From Tubulanus polymorphus (Eukaryota; Nemertea; Palaeonemertea; Tubulaniformes; Tubulanidae): a stretch of DNA of 64,000 bases. The position numbers were made by a program, and so were the translations under genes. Under the pieces are notes generated by a model. That model worked only from the letters and a program-made list of their open reading frames with translations. It did no database searches and was not told the DNA's origin. This document shows, in pieces, positions 51,400-63,380 of the stretch. Positions within the stretch are counted from its first letter, which is position 1; every line of letters begins with the position of its first letter. The DNA is taken from positions 19,250,001 to 19,314,000 of the forward strand of contig NC_134025.1 in NCBI RefSeq assembly GCF_964204645.1, written 5' to 3'.

Positions 51400-53820
51400 T
51401 TTTATTAATTACACCTACATACCCCGATTTTGACACTTGAGGTATGTTCTGATATGGATCGAACCGGAACGACGGTCTATCAATACGCATAGAACTGTCT
51501 GACCACTTTTGCTTTATTTCACCACATGCGCATTACAGTAAGTTTACTGTTTCTGATGTTTTGACTGTAAACTCAGTCTCATTGCCGCGATAGCTGGAAA
51601 GCTGCCTCCTTTTTGGCTTCAGTATAGCAAGCTCAGTCTATTTGCGCGTGGTGGTGGCTGGAAAGTTGCCTCTTGACATCAGTCTCATTAAAAACTACCA
51701 AAAACCTAATCGTGACAATGGAAATAAAACCCGATGAAGACTGTATATTCGTAAGTGTACAAATATGTATTCAATATTCACGTGCCTGTGCCGCTTTCTT
51801 ACTGACGGTCCATCAATGCGCATAGCACTGTCCGTTTGATTGCGACGCATCCACAGACCTACCTATGCACTGTATATTAGAAACACAAAACTGCTCCCGT
51901 GTAAAAACTTTTCTTTTTAGGCAAACTCAGCACCAGATGTGAAGTACCGATTGCGCTCCCCTTGACGGAGAAACCCATCCTCATCGGAGCTGCACCGTCG
52001 ATGTCATAAACTACACTTCGGATACCCAAGGACCATACTCTCGTCTGGAAAATTTGCGTTTCGAAATGTGCTTCCTTTCTATCTAGTCAACACGCGGAAC
52101 AATCAACTTAGAGGACTTCTACATCAACATCTACCCGAGAAAAAAAAAACCACAATAAACTATCGGACTATTTACACGTAGAAAACGACCAAAAAATATA
52201 ATAATGGACAAAATGATCTTCACCCTTGTAAATTAGCTATTTCCAAAATCTTGATGTATTAAATTAGGCAGCCAGAAAAATTCACCCCAATCAGTCGCTT
52301 GCCGTTTCAGACTGCTTGGAAGATTGTTTGAATGAACCGGAATCGAATTTCCAATTATGTACTTCGATTTAAAAAAGAAAATTCTGTAAATTAGACCGCC
52401 GAGCAAACAACTATATCTGTACTTCGATTTCCGATTTCAAAATCAAACCCCCTGTTTCGCTCCCGGCAGGTGTGGTGGGTCTGTAAGGGACACTCAATCA
52501 AAAAATCTAACGAAATTTACAAACCAAATAAACAACAGGGACTATCCCTATTTTAAGATCAAGAAATGAACCTGCGTGAACTTTCGCAACGCGAAGGTGC
52601 AGTTTATTTGGTCACTTAAAGGATCATTTGTATTTTTGGCGATGAGAGGTGTTCAAATGGTCTTGATGAAAGCTGAAAATCTAAGATATATAAATCGGTA
52701 TTAAAGAATGAATGTATTTCTCTATTACTCATTCGGGATTCGAACCTAGCACATACGTACAAGTAAACCAGATGACTATTAAAGTTCATTATTTCATATT
52801 CGGGATGCTATAACTTTTTTTACTCAGCAAACAATAAACCAGCGTCATCAAAGTTGTAACGCTTGAAAAACAAGCAGTAATTTTCGGGATTTTAACCTAA
52901 TAACGCCGCTTTTAAGATGAACCAGCGTAAAAAAATCAATATTTTTACGGGATTCGAAGTTTATGACAAGAAAGAAATTCTAAAAATGGGCTCGCTGACA
53001 TATGGTTGAACTGAAAGCTTGCTAGGTGGTTTTGTATTTCTGTAGTAGAATTCATCAAACTTTGAACTGATTACTTGTTAAAGAGCTAAGAGATCGGTGT
53101 TGTCTTACATCGTTACATAAAATGTTAGACACGGGGACTGGGGATCAGAATGGTTTTATTGTAGACGCGGACCAAGTTAGTGCAAGCTTTTGGATAGTTG
53201 TTATCTGAATATTGCAGTGTCTTAGCAGAATCTATCATCATGTTGTAATTGCTAGATTACGTGGAAATGATTTTGTAGAGAAAAATTTACAGCTGAAAGA
53301 AAAAACGTGACTAACTCGAGTGACTTCAGGTGAAGAGTAGCGAACACGAAAATAGATAAGTGCCACGATTTTTCTTTTTAAAATAATATAGACATTAAGC
53401 AAGATTAAGTTACATTTCCTTCAAATGAAATCCACTACGATCATCCGATAAAGTTTATTGCCACCATAGGCTACCAGGCTCTTTGAAAAGACAGGGAACC
53501 AGTCTTCGATTCAATTCAGAATTTATTCTACATAAAAGCGCTTTTTAAGTTTTAGATATTTAAACTGAAAAATATAAATGTTCATACAGAGATTTTACAA
53601 ATGGCTGCTAACGCAAGCACCCAATGAAAGTAAAAGAAAATTAAAAGAATTTTTAAAAAACTTGAAAGTAAATGTTTCATTGTGAAATTTTGTGTTAATA
53701 ATGAATGAATTGAATTGCTTGATTAGATACGATACAGTGTAAATATTATTACATTGTAGAAAGTTTTTAAAAAGTAACAGCGTGTGATCAACAATTCAAT
53801 TTCATTTCATCGTTTCACTT
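51400..53820. other. LINE 3' flank and gene-poor DNA
   Basis: Starts with the likely LINE 3' UTR. A word of about 25 bases (GGTCTATCAATACGCATAGA and GGTCCATCAATGCGCATAGC) is repeated at about 51470 and 51808 with similar surroundings. No gene is supported in the remainder. Confidence 0.5.
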
Positions 53821-53821
53821 A

Positions 53822-54165
53822 GGGTGTACTCTATCAGATAGGAGAATCCGTTTGCCTCCAATTGTACTCTTTTATTGGTCACGTGACTTTTTGGAGAGTC
53901 AAAAACCTCCTTTCTGTCGAGGTGGTGTGATTCCGAGTTTGTGTCGAGCCAACCAGAGATTTCAGATGGAGACTTCGGAGGTCATAAAAGAGTACACCCT
54001 TGGGATCCTTTCACTTGTTCATCTTTTTACCTTTTCATTGTTTCACCTTTCCATCGTTCCATCTTTTTATCACCGGGTGTCTTTAGTAATTTTATCATCA
54101 TTTCACTATCTTTTCATCATCTTTTCACTATCATTTCATCATCTTTTTGTTATCTTTCAAAGTAA
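53822..54165. repeat. inverted words and pyrimidine-rich (TTTCATCA)n tract
   Basis: GTACTCTTTTATTGG at 53865 and CATAAAAGAGTACAC at 53983 form an inverted pair. A T/C-rich low-complexity tract with TTTCATCATCTTTTCAC words runs from about 54006 to 54160. Open frames across it are compositional. Confidence 0.6.
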
Positions 54166-54507
54166 TGCTATATTTTAGTGGTTATCGCCCACCATAAAAT
54201 ATACAACGTATCGGTTCACAGCTTAACCAACACAACCGAGTAAAAGTAAAAGATCGCAAAGGTGGCTACCTAACTCAACGCGACAAACCGTTAGCGAACC
54301 TACCGGTAACTATTACTGGCTGGGAGGGGGGACACACGGGACAGCGGTATTGCACTGTTTACTGTAAATTTCAAATACGTACACGCGTCTACACGACGGT
54401 GACTGTGCATCTGTAACTTAGTAGTGGCTGTGGAACATGACATTGTCAATATAATAATCGAAATTACAACGACCGATCGAACTGAAAATGCGAATTGTTA
54501 TCGAGTA

Positions 54508-54792
54508 ATGACAAAGATGAAATTCCTCCTCCGCATAAAAAATTTACCTAACATTAACAGTCTTCCTGTTAATTCAGTCGTCGTATTCAAACTTAACCGT
54601 AAACATTATGTTACGACCAGAAGGTTCATTCGATTACAAGATTCTTTAAATTACCAAGCAAAGGATGGCGCTGAAAAAGGAAGATATCCCATTAAACTAT
54701 CGCTTATAGAAAGTGAGAGAACGAACGCAATACGGAAAATAGCTGATTGCAAGCTCGAACCTGAAAATGGCCGGTCGGCTCTTCTGCATTAA
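54508..54792 (+). CDS. hypothetical protein (unrecognised)
   Basis: A 94-residue frame from the ATG at 54508 (MTKMKFLLRIKNLPNINSLP) with a basic middle (RKHYVTTRRFIRLQDSLNYQ) and KLSLIESERTNAIRKIADC. The frame is open about 28 codons further upstream. It has no membrane segment or Cys motif, and an AATAAA at 54898 lies downstream. I do not recognise it; it may be a terminal exon or a chance frame. Composition resembles host coding DNA more than the AT-rich elements. Confidence 0.35.
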   Translation: MTKMKFLLRIKNLPNINSLPVNSVVVFKLNRKHYVTTRRFIRLQDSLNYQAKDGAEKGRYPIKLSLIESERTNAIRKIADCKLEPENGRSALLH

Positions 54793-55069
54793 TACTACTA
54801 CTATTTTCGCCATAAACATCTTCTTGTAGTCGATGTGTTGGTGACATAATATTGGAAAAACTTTAATGATTTTGTATGTAAATTTACTAGGTCCAACAAT
54901 AAAATGCATTGAATATAGACAAATTCAATTTGTAAATTGCAATGTGCGATAAACATGAAAAATGTCGCAGTATGTGATGAGTGATGTTTCGACCCTCGGC
55001 CTCTGATCTGAAAACCTACTTTTCCAATTACTCACACACACGCACACACGCGCGCGCTTGTGTAAATGA

Positions 55070-55540
55070 ATACGTAATATTGAGCCCAATTTAACCGCTC
55101 GCTCACTCACGAGCCATAATTTACGAAAATGTCTGGCGAATCTTTTTACCGTTGAAAACATTTTCCTTAAAAAATCAACCACCGCGGAACATGTCGACTT
55201 TGAAGATATCGACTGGTCTACCGGATTTGCTATTTGCAAATATTGTAAAACGACAATTACATACGGTAGTTTTCGAGAAACGACCTGCTGTGGGAAACCG
55301 ATTTGCGAAGATTGTTGGTTGGTGAACACTCGGTGGTTAAGCGTTCATCATAATTTCGAATGTCCTATCGAGGATTGCGTGGCGCATTTTAGGATTATAC
55401 GACAAATCGCGAAAAAGACAGCTATTTATGCCGCGGACAGGAGGATTTGTTGCGGCAAAACTATATGTCGGACATGTTGGCAGAACTCAAAGCGTATGAA
55501 GGATATGAAGAAAACTTTTTGTTATAACTGCATAACTTGA
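55070..55540 (+). other. Cys-rich zinc-binding-type open frame, no ATG
   Basis: Open from a stop at 55067 to TGA at 55538. The readable protein (~55150 onward) holds two RING/zinc-type modules: FAICKYCKTT ... TTCCGKPICEDCWLVNTRW, then FECPIEDC ... RRICCGKTICRTCWQNSK, and finally FCYNCIT. The two CCGK(P/T)IC..CW segments are clearly duplicated. No ATG occurs before the first module, so this is an exon with an upstream acceptor not found, or a broken gene. Duplicated C..C and CCGK.IC..CW motifs suggest a zinc-binding E3-like or viral RING protein; the family is not identified. Confidence 0.5.
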
Positions 55541-55666
55541 TTTTGTGGCGTAAACACGTGTTAAGTATGTTTTTGGAGATAACTAAACCATAGACGGACC
55601 TCTGCGGCTCTTATATTCACTTCGGATTTAAACCTTGTTTTAACTGTAAATTCTAACGGTGAATAA

Positions 55667-56463
55667 TATGGAATACCTCAAGGGCCATACGACTTACGAG
55701 TTACGTTTTACGAGTTACGATTTACGTTTTACGAGTTACTATTACATTTCCTATAATACGTTACGATTTACGACTTACGTTTTACGAATTACACGTTTTT
55801 CACTAATTGGCTTCGGATATCCGAAGCGCGTAATTCAAAGAACGGGTTTCAAAATGAAGTCGAATTGTCATTTCAAACAGCATAATAAGAGTAATTTATT
55901 GTACATAGTGAATCAATCTCGACTGCAGTGGTCTATATTACAGGGCAGAAAATCTGCGCGTTGGCTATCTGCTGTGCGAACCTGGCAAAATCTATTAAAT
56001 TCTGACAATACATTTCACACTGACTGATGACTGCCCCGTTACGTGCACGATGGTTTTAATAGACGATATTTCAATAGATCTTAGCTGGAAATGATTTTGA
56101 TAATTAGAACAAGATTCATCAATTTAGAAAAAATGTATTTATTTTTTGAAAACACTGGGCTGCATACAGCCATCCATCATCGTTACAGTTATTCGTCTAA
56201 TAATTACACCCACACAGTGAAATGCCTACCACGTGGCCACTGTCCTTGAACTCTTGCGAACCGAAACTCCAACACTTAACTCGTAAATCGTAACTCGTAA
56301 TTCGTTAAACGTATTTAAGTTGTAATTCGTAACTCATAAAACGGAAGTCGTAACGAATATTCAAGGAAATGTGTAAGTAACTCGTAAAACGTAAATCGTA
56401 ACTCGTAAAACGTAACTCGTAAAACGTAACTCGTAAGTCGTATGGCCCTTGAGGTATTCCATA
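55667..56463. mobile_element. foldback/MITE-like element with TTACGAGTTACG-rich ends
   Basis: 797 bp. The left end TATGGAATACCTCAAGGGCC is mirrored at the right end (GGCCCTTGAGGTATTCCATA). Inward, both ends consist of reiterated TTTTACGAGTTACG and GATTTACG words (55690-55800 on the plus strand, 56280-56440 as complement). Long subterminal inverted tandem repeats are typical of Foldback-type elements. No clear target duplication and no ORF were found. Confidence 0.8.
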
Positions 56464-57199
56464 GTATAAAATGTTTTTATTTGTTTTTTAATATCTGGTT
56501 TCTTTGTCGCGAATTTACCCGTACTCCGGATTTCTTGGAATAGAAAGCGCCATCTAGGATTTTACCCCTCACATCCCCTCCACACACACACGCATAGGAT
56601 CTCGTAATCGATCTAATAAATACATTTGTATTTTATCATACCAATAAATAAATTTGGATTTAACAATAATTTAATTTGGATTTGTTTTATTTTGATTTGA
56701 CGGAAAAAAATAATTTTCCCGCCATTTGAACGTCATTTCCGGTGTGACGTCATTCCTCTCCGCCCTCACTCATTGAGGCCCCATAGTGACATTCCCTAAA
56801 ATGTTCAACATTGTGAATCTGAGCATTTATTCCAGAACAGATTTAATTTGGATGGATTTGAGAAGTTTGAAGACCTGATTGTCATCAGCAAAGCCGTGTC
56901 TGTTTAGTCCAAATGAGTTAATGATGTTGCCAAGTGGCAGTCATCCTCGCTTGCCAGGGGTCCGGTATCACTCCCGAACTCGCTTCCACCAGCCCCCGGC
57001 CTCACGAAGCGTGATTTCATTACTGGCGCTATTGCGCATGACGTCATGTAACGATTTTAGCGAAATACTTCCTTGTTCAGTAAAACGTTCGCTGATTGGT
57101 CCATTTAACGGGAAAACCAATAGAAGCCTAAAGTCGTTTGTTACAAGCGCTGTTATTGGTACCATCGGATCCTGGTCGGCTAGTACCGACTCCAACGAC
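56464..57199. other. no gene recognised
   Basis: Contains AT-rich stretches and CACACACACGC words. The open frames at 56.9-57.2 kb have no recognisable protein features. Confidence 0.45.
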
Positions 57200-57850
57200 T
57201 CGTGAGGTCAAGGGGTTCGGCGAACAGCTTTAGCGTAGTGGGTTCGAAACCCTTGACGGGTGAAGGTGAGTGGCAGTACATATATAAGAAACAGTAAGGT
57301 CCCAGTAGTGAGCCTTGTGCGGCACCCAATATTTAAAACTGTGCGGCTCAGATTTCCGTCTATATCTATCTTAACTCTGAATGACCTAATGCCAATGGTC
57401 AAATAAAATTTAAACCATTCAAGTACGGTGCCACCTATGCCTAAGTAATGCCTGATACGACCGTATCAAAGGCAGCGCTTAAACGAGAACACTGCTCCAT
57501 TGCTTGCACCAATAAGACCACGAATGTCGTTCTGCACTCTCAATAAAGCTGCCTCAATGTTCACCCAGCACTGGCAGTGGTTGTCTCCACCAGTGATCTA
57601 CGATCCTAGTGTAACCAACATGTGGTACATCAGACACTAAGATTCTTGGTGAACCTCAATGCTGAAGTGGTTCATACACGGATTGAAGCCAGTTGGCATG
57701 CAGTGGCGGTCCATGTAGTCGCGGAGGCGCCACCACACGCTCGAGTACCTTAGACACAAAGGACAGACCCCTGATTAGACGGTAATCCTGGAGAATGTTC
57801 GGATTTAGTGAGAAGGACTAAAACTATGGAAGCCCTGAAACGACATTACG
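57200..57850 (-). pseudogene. LINE reverse transcriptase fragment
   Basis: On the minus strand, in several frames: SFVSKVLERVVAPPRLHG (near 57750), AAFDTVVSG (near 57470), LEWFKFYLTIGIRSFRVKI and the primer-grip-side motif with AAQGSLLGPYCFLYM (near 57300). This is the palm of a CR1/Jockey-like RT in order. Many stops and frame changes show it is old. The catalytic YADD box is not visible. Confidence 0.7.
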
Positions 57851-58020
57851 AATAACGTTTTACGTTTTACGAATTACGAGTTACGTTAACGATTTACCAT
57901 TTGAGCTCCCTGCATTTCGTATGTCGCGCGAGGTCAAGGTCTTATACAACTACGTTTTACGACTTACCGCGCTGCATTTCGGGTTATTTCATCGCGCGAC
58001 GTCAAGGTTGTGCAACAGTA
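57850..58020. repeat. second TTTTACGAATTACG-word region
   Basis: GTTTTACGTTTTACGAATTACG at 57859 is made of the same words as the foldback element at 55667. CTGCATTTCG plus CGCGCGA(G/C)GTCAAGG occurs twice (57910-57940 and 57972-58010). It may be an end of a related element. Confidence 0.6.
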
Positions 58021-58089
58021 TATCCACTCACCATGTAGCAACTGACACCGAGTAGCTGCCACACTGTGTGGTAACTGACACCGAGTAGT

Positions 58090-59007
58090 ACCTCTCTTGC
58101 CACAGGTGGCTACAATAGCACAGTTTTAGGCAAAGTAATGCTACTAGGTTCAAATCTCAGAATATGTTACTACTAAACACAATCGGTACTTTCAGATACA
58201 TATATAAATTCCGGCTGTGATCAGTGGCTCAAGTTTATGAAATGATTCTTTAAACCTGTTCGATTTTAATAGGTGGATTATCTAAAAGATTTCCAAACAA
58301 TCAAAAAATCAAAATGAAAATCGTTTTGCAGCCCGAAAATCAAAGCATGAAGTGCATCCGTGACTACAGTCAGAAAAATCTGAATCGAGTATCATTGTAA
58401 TTTCCTATTTTGAGGTTCGGATTAAGGGAGAGTCTAATACTACCAGATGGTCCTTCAGTTATACTTTTAAATCTAAATGGTGTTACGTTTAATCTCTTTT
58501 TTGGAATTAATTGTAATGAATGTTTAAAGTCACACTAATTAGTCTTCGGTGTTACATGCAACCCTCTCTAAAGATCATTGAGTTTGATAATCAGAATTTC
58601 TCTATACTTAAATCGGAATAATATTAATGTTTGATCTTGAATCTTTTTAGTAGGACCGGATTAAAAAGATGTTTGAACTAAAAAGAAAAGGTTTCATAAG
58701 GGATGATTCACACTTCCTGCATGTAGGCAAAAATTAGTTTTGAAAGTTTTGTAAGAAAGAATAATGCACAACAGAAAATGAAACAAAAAACGCTCAAATA
58801 TATTTCTATATAAAGGATCTTTATTTGTACATTTTATACTGAACCTACCAAAGAAAGGAAATAAACTCCAAAGCATATCGTTATAACTAAATCTTAGAAA
58901 TACATTCTGCTGAAAAGTATGACTGGGTGCGTTGTTCATGGCGACTACCATATTCTTTCCCAATAACATTGCGCTTACATTTCATACCACGAATAACGCA
59001 ATGCAAA
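58090..59007. other. no gene recognised
   Basis: AT-rich unique-looking DNA between the left inverted repeat and the minisatellite. The 91-codon minus-strand frame at 58694-58969 shows no recognisable feature and is probably chance. Confidence 0.4.
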
Positions 59008-61598
59008 TATAGGGACTGGGTGTCAGCTACACAGGACCTAACATAAGGACTGGTGTCAGCTACACAGGACCTTATACAGGGACTGGGTGTCAGTTACACA
59101 GGGCCTAATATAGGGACTGGGTGTCAGCTACACAGGACCTTATACAGGGACTGGGTGTCAGTTACACAGGGCCTAATATAGGGACTGGGTGTCAGCTACA
59201 CAGGACCTTATACAGGGACTGGGTGTCAGTTACACAGGGCCTAATATAGGGACTGGGTGTCAGCTACACAGGACCTAATATAGGGACTGGGTGCCAGTTA
59301 CCCAGGGCCTAATATAGGGACTGGGTGTCAGCTACACAGGACCTAATATAGGGACTGGGTGTGAGCTACACAGGACCTAATATAAGGACTGGGTGTCAGC
59401 TACACAGGACCTAATATAAGGACTGGGTGTCAGCTACACAGGACCTAATATAGGGACTGGGTGTCAGTTACACAGGACCTTATATAGGGACTGGGTGTCA
59501 GCTACACAGGACCTAATATAAGGACTGGGTGTCAGCTACACAGGACCTAACATAAGGACTGGGTGTCAGCTACACAGGGCCTAATATAAGGACTGGGTGC
59601 CAGTTACACAGGGCCTAATATAGGGACTGGGTGTCAGTTACACAGGGCCTAATATAGGGACTGGGTGTCAGTTACACAGGACCTAATATAAGGACTGGGT
59701 GTCAGCTACACAGGACCTTATATAGGGACTGGGTGTCAGCTACACAGGACCTAATATAAGGACTGGGTGTCAGCTACACAGGACCTAACATAAGGACTGG
59801 GTGTCAGCTACACAGGGCCTAATATAAGGACTGGGTGCCAGTTACACAGGGCCTAATATAGGGACTGGGTGTCAGTTACACAGGACCTAATATAGGGACT
59901 GGGTGCCAGTTACACAGGGCCTAATATAGGGACTGGGTGTCAGTTACACAGGACCTAATATAAGGACTGGGTGTCAGCTACACAGGACCTAACATAAGGA
60001 CTGGGTGTCAGTTACACAGGACCTTATATAGGGACTGGGTGTCAGCTACACAGGACCTTATATAGGGACTGGGTGTCAGCTACACAGGACCTAATATAAG
60101 GACTGGGTGTCAGCTACACAGGACCTAACATAAGGACTGGGTGTCAGCTACACAGGGCCTAATATAAGGACTGGGTGCCAGTTACACAGGGCCTAATATA
60201 GGGACTGGGTGTCAGTTACACAGGACCTAATATAAAGACTGGGTGTCAGCTACACAGGACCTAACATAAGGACTGGGTGTCAGCTACACAGGGCCTAATA
60301 TAAGGACTGGGTGCCAGTTACACAGGGCCTAATATAGGGACTGGGTGTCAGTTACACAGGACCTAATATAAGGACTGGGTGTCAGCTACACAGGACCTAA
60401 CATAAGGACTGGGTGTCAGTTACACAGGACCTTATATAGGGACTGGGTGTCAGCTACACAGGACCTTATATAGGGACTGGGTGTCAGCTACACAGTACCT
60501 AAGATAAGGACTGGATGTCAGCTACACAGGACCTAACATAAGGACTGGGTGTCAGCTACACAGGGCCTAATATAAGGACTGGGTGCCAGTTACACAGGGC
60601 CTAATATAGGGACTGGGTGTCAGTTACACAGGACCTAATATAAAGACTGGGTGTCAGCTACACAGGACCTAACATAAGGACTGGGTGTCAGTTACACAGG
60701 ACCTTATATAGGGACTGGGTGTCAGCTACACAGGACCTTATATAGGGACTGGGTGTCAGCTACACAGGACCTAATATAAGGACTGGGTGTCAGCTACACA
60801 GGACCTAACATAAGGACTGGGTGTCAGCTACACAGGGCCTAATATAAGGACTGGGTGCCAGTTACACAGGGCCTAATATAGGGACTGGGTGTCAGTTACA
60901 CAGGACCTAATATAAAGACTGGGTGTCAGCTACACAGGACCTAATATAAGGACTGGGTGTCAGCTACACAGGGCCTAATATAAGGACTGGGTGCCAGTTA
61001 CACAGGGCCTAATATAGGGACTGGGTGTCAGTTACACAGGACCTTATATAAGGACTGGGTGTCAGCTACACAGGACCTAACATAAGGACTGGGTGTCAGC
61101 TACACAGGACCTAATATAGGGACTGGGTGCCAGTTACACAGGGCCTAATATAGGGACTGGTTGTCAGCTACACAGGACCTAATATAGGGACTGGGTGTCA
61201 GCTACACAGGACCTAATATAAGGACTGGGTGTCAGCTACACAGGACCTAATATAAGGACTGGGTGTCAGTTACACAGGGCCTAATATAGGGACTGGGTGT
61301 CAGCTACACAGGACCTTATATAGGGACTGGGTGTCAGCTACACAGGACCTAATATAAGGACTGGGTGTCAGCTACACAGGACCTAACATAAGGACTGGGT
61401 GTCAGCTACACAGGGCCTAATATAAGGACTGGGTGCCAGTTACACAGGGCCTAATATAGGGACTGGGTGTGAGTTACACAGGGCCTAATATAAGGACTGG
61501 GTGCCAGTTACACAGGGCCTAATATAGGGACTGGGTGTCAGTTACACAGGACCTAATACAGGGACTGGGTGCCAGTAGTTACACAGGGCCTATATATA
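59008..61598. repeat. 34-bp minisatellite, ~76 copies with higher-order structure
   Basis: The unit is GGGACTGGGTGTCAGCTACA followed by CAGGACCTAATATA (34 bp). Variants alternate GCTACACAGGACC with GTTACACAGGGCC, TGTCAG with TGCCAG, and TAATATA, TTATATA or TAACATA. Copies of the TAACATA-plus-GGGCC variant lie at 59549, 59787, 60127, 60263, 60535, 60807 and 61385, always a multiple of 34 bases apart, so the array is in strict register. Multi-unit blocks recur, indicating higher-order amplification. Confidence 0.95.
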
Positions 61599-61721
61599 GC
61601 ATAGAGACTGGCTGGGGCCGCGGGGATCTACACAGGGCTAATATAGGGACAGAGAAATACAGAGACAGGGCCCAATATTAGGAGAAATTTACCGGGCTGA
61701 AGGGATACCATCGTCAACATT

Positions 61722-61941
61722 ATCATCGACACGCCTTCTTGGAATCTGGATGCGTGACTTCCAGTGACTGCTCAAAATATGACTTTTTTTGAACATGTGA
61801 AATCTTATTCGATTTGAACTTAGTGAATGGACAAAGTGGGAAATGGTAGCGCTCACTCTTGTATTTTTCAGCACAACATAAACCACTACACAGTTCAAGC
61901 TGAGCGTGAATCTCCCCAATATCACGGTAAAAAGTTGACAT
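61722..61941 (-). CDS. hypothetical small protein or first exon
   Basis: A 72-codon frame from a true ATG at 61941: MSTFYRDIGEIHAQLELCSG, LCCAEKYKSERYHFPLCPF and QKKSYFEQSLEVTHPD. Five Cys residues are present. A GT donor candidate (CTGGAA/GTCACG) lies within it. I do not recognise it. It lies inside the 4-kb inverted-repeat block, so it could equally be element-borne. Confidence 0.3.
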
Positions 61942-62243
61942 CTTTAACCAGAACTAATCAACTAATCATCCAAACTGCCACCATTTTGTGAAATCACATG
62001 ACTGATATGTTTCCCAGGAGGAGTGCTCCGGATTGTGTGCTACGCGCACAGAGTGGGAGCTACTCGGTGTCAGTTGCTACATGTCAAGTTCATATGTAAC
62101 TCAGGTTGTGGTTACATAAGATTCCGCGTACCGGTAATGCGATTTGATTTGATCACCACTCAGTTTAATGCATGATCATGGTTCTAATAAATTTAATCAG
62201 CGGCACGAACCCAAGCAGTGAAGTGTTAGTGTCTGCGGGAGAT
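61942..62243. promoter_or_regulatory. probable promoter interval of the 62.2-kb gene
   Basis: About 300 bases between the minus-strand frame and the ATG at 62244, including the right 31-bp inverted repeat (62053-62083). No TATA box is convincing. The position between two divergent frames fits a promoter, which is inference. Confidence 0.3.
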
Positions 62244-63380
62244 ATGGCAGAATTGAAAGTTAAAGGTAGGTAACTTATTAAACTGTTTCAAAGAATAATG
62301 TTGAGTTGACTTCTCTAGCCTCTAGTTAAGGCCTAATTTCTTTCCACGACGACGACATGTACATGTTCGAAAGGAAGCCTGCTTAGGCTAGTGCAATTTA
62401 GAGACTTACCGAAGGAATGATCTACATAGCCAGCCACTTTCAGGCAAAAACAGTATGTTATAGAATACCATAGAATCTTTTTAAACAATATATTTGCACC
62501 TATGAAGACAGAATTTAATAACAGAAACAGGCTAAAAATGATCCTTCATACCATCCACTTTACAAGAAACAACAACAGAGGATCAACATATTTATATTTG
62601 CACTGGTTTTTATCTTTGGTAGCTATGGAGAGACTGCCTTCACCCCCCCCCCCCCAAAAAAAAAGGTTGTGTTATTTGAAGATTCAACTGAGGTCGCAGA
62701 TGATGATGTAGTAAGGGATCTTGAGAAGATGACTGAAATAGTTGCGGTCCATCCTGAGGTACCACCTCCAGTGAAAAATACAGCTCAGCTTTGTATGACA
62801 AATGTTAATACGTGTAGTAAGTTTAATTGAATCTAAGTTTAGTGAAGCCAAGTCTTTTTTTCTTGTGTAGAGGACTAGATGCAGTAGATCTGCCAACAAC
62901 TTCGCATAAGTAACAGCATACATCATGGTTAATGCTATTATTCTCTTTTAATTTATCTCTAGATATGGATCAGCACAATATTAAGGTTAAACTGGAAGAA
63001 ATAAGGAAAGCGAGACTAGAAAGCGTAAGTAATTTTGCTTTTCGGCCTGGGATAGGTCAATGTAATAATGTGAAGTTGAAAATGGGCTTTGTTACATGAT
63101 GTTGTGATGATACAAGAGTGTTAATCAAAGAGGATTGGCGCCGCAAGTTTTCGTGTGGCAAAGCTGCGCATGTACTAGCGCATCCGGTCTAGTGTGGCTG
63201 GTGTTTGTGTCAAGACTGACTAGTAATGCCATTAGATCTTCAAATTCCTGCCAGGGGAGGATGGTGCAGCTTTACATGTATGTTAAGTATCAGTTTTTTA
63301 TTTTAAATAATTGGTATTGGTACATGTACTATTTGTAGGTATCAAAGAAAGCCAAAGTAGAGACTAAAAGGAAAGACTAA
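62244..63380 (+). CDS. small four-exon host protein, unrecognised
   Basis: Exons 62244-62269, 62623-62816, 62963-63024 and 63339-63380 join in phase to 107 residues with GT...AG introns. The start is MAELKVKGS; exon 2 has a Pro run and Lys run (TPPPPKKKVVLFEDSTEVAD) from C13/A9 homopolymers, then VVRDLEKMTEIVAVHPEVPP. Exon 3 gives DQHNIKVKLEEIRKARLES, and exon 4 ends VSKKAKVETKRKD. The tail is nuclear-localisation-like. The exon 1 donor could instead be four bases upstream, but only GGTAG/GTAACT keeps the frame. The homopolymer-dependent frame is fragile. Confidence 0.5.

Larger units (their letters stand above)
58032..62083. other. 4-kb block bounded by 31-bp inverted repeats
   Basis: CATGTAGCAACTGACACCGA at 58032 (31 bp in all, to 58062) is inverted at 62053-62083 with one mismatch. 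A third partial copy follows at 58068-58088. The block contains the 34-bp minisatellite and a minus-strand open frame at 61722-61941. It may be a non-autonomous transposon carrying an expanded array; no target duplication was identified. Confidence 0.6.

Noticed and set aside
53852-54178. Hydrophobic 108-codon frame rich in Phe, Leu and Ser
   Set aside because: It runs through the (TTTCATCA)n pyrimidine tract, so the composition explains it.
57205-57260. tRNA-like GGTTCGAAACC T-arm near 57240
   Set aside because: No matching acceptor stem, D-arm or anticodon arm could be placed around it.
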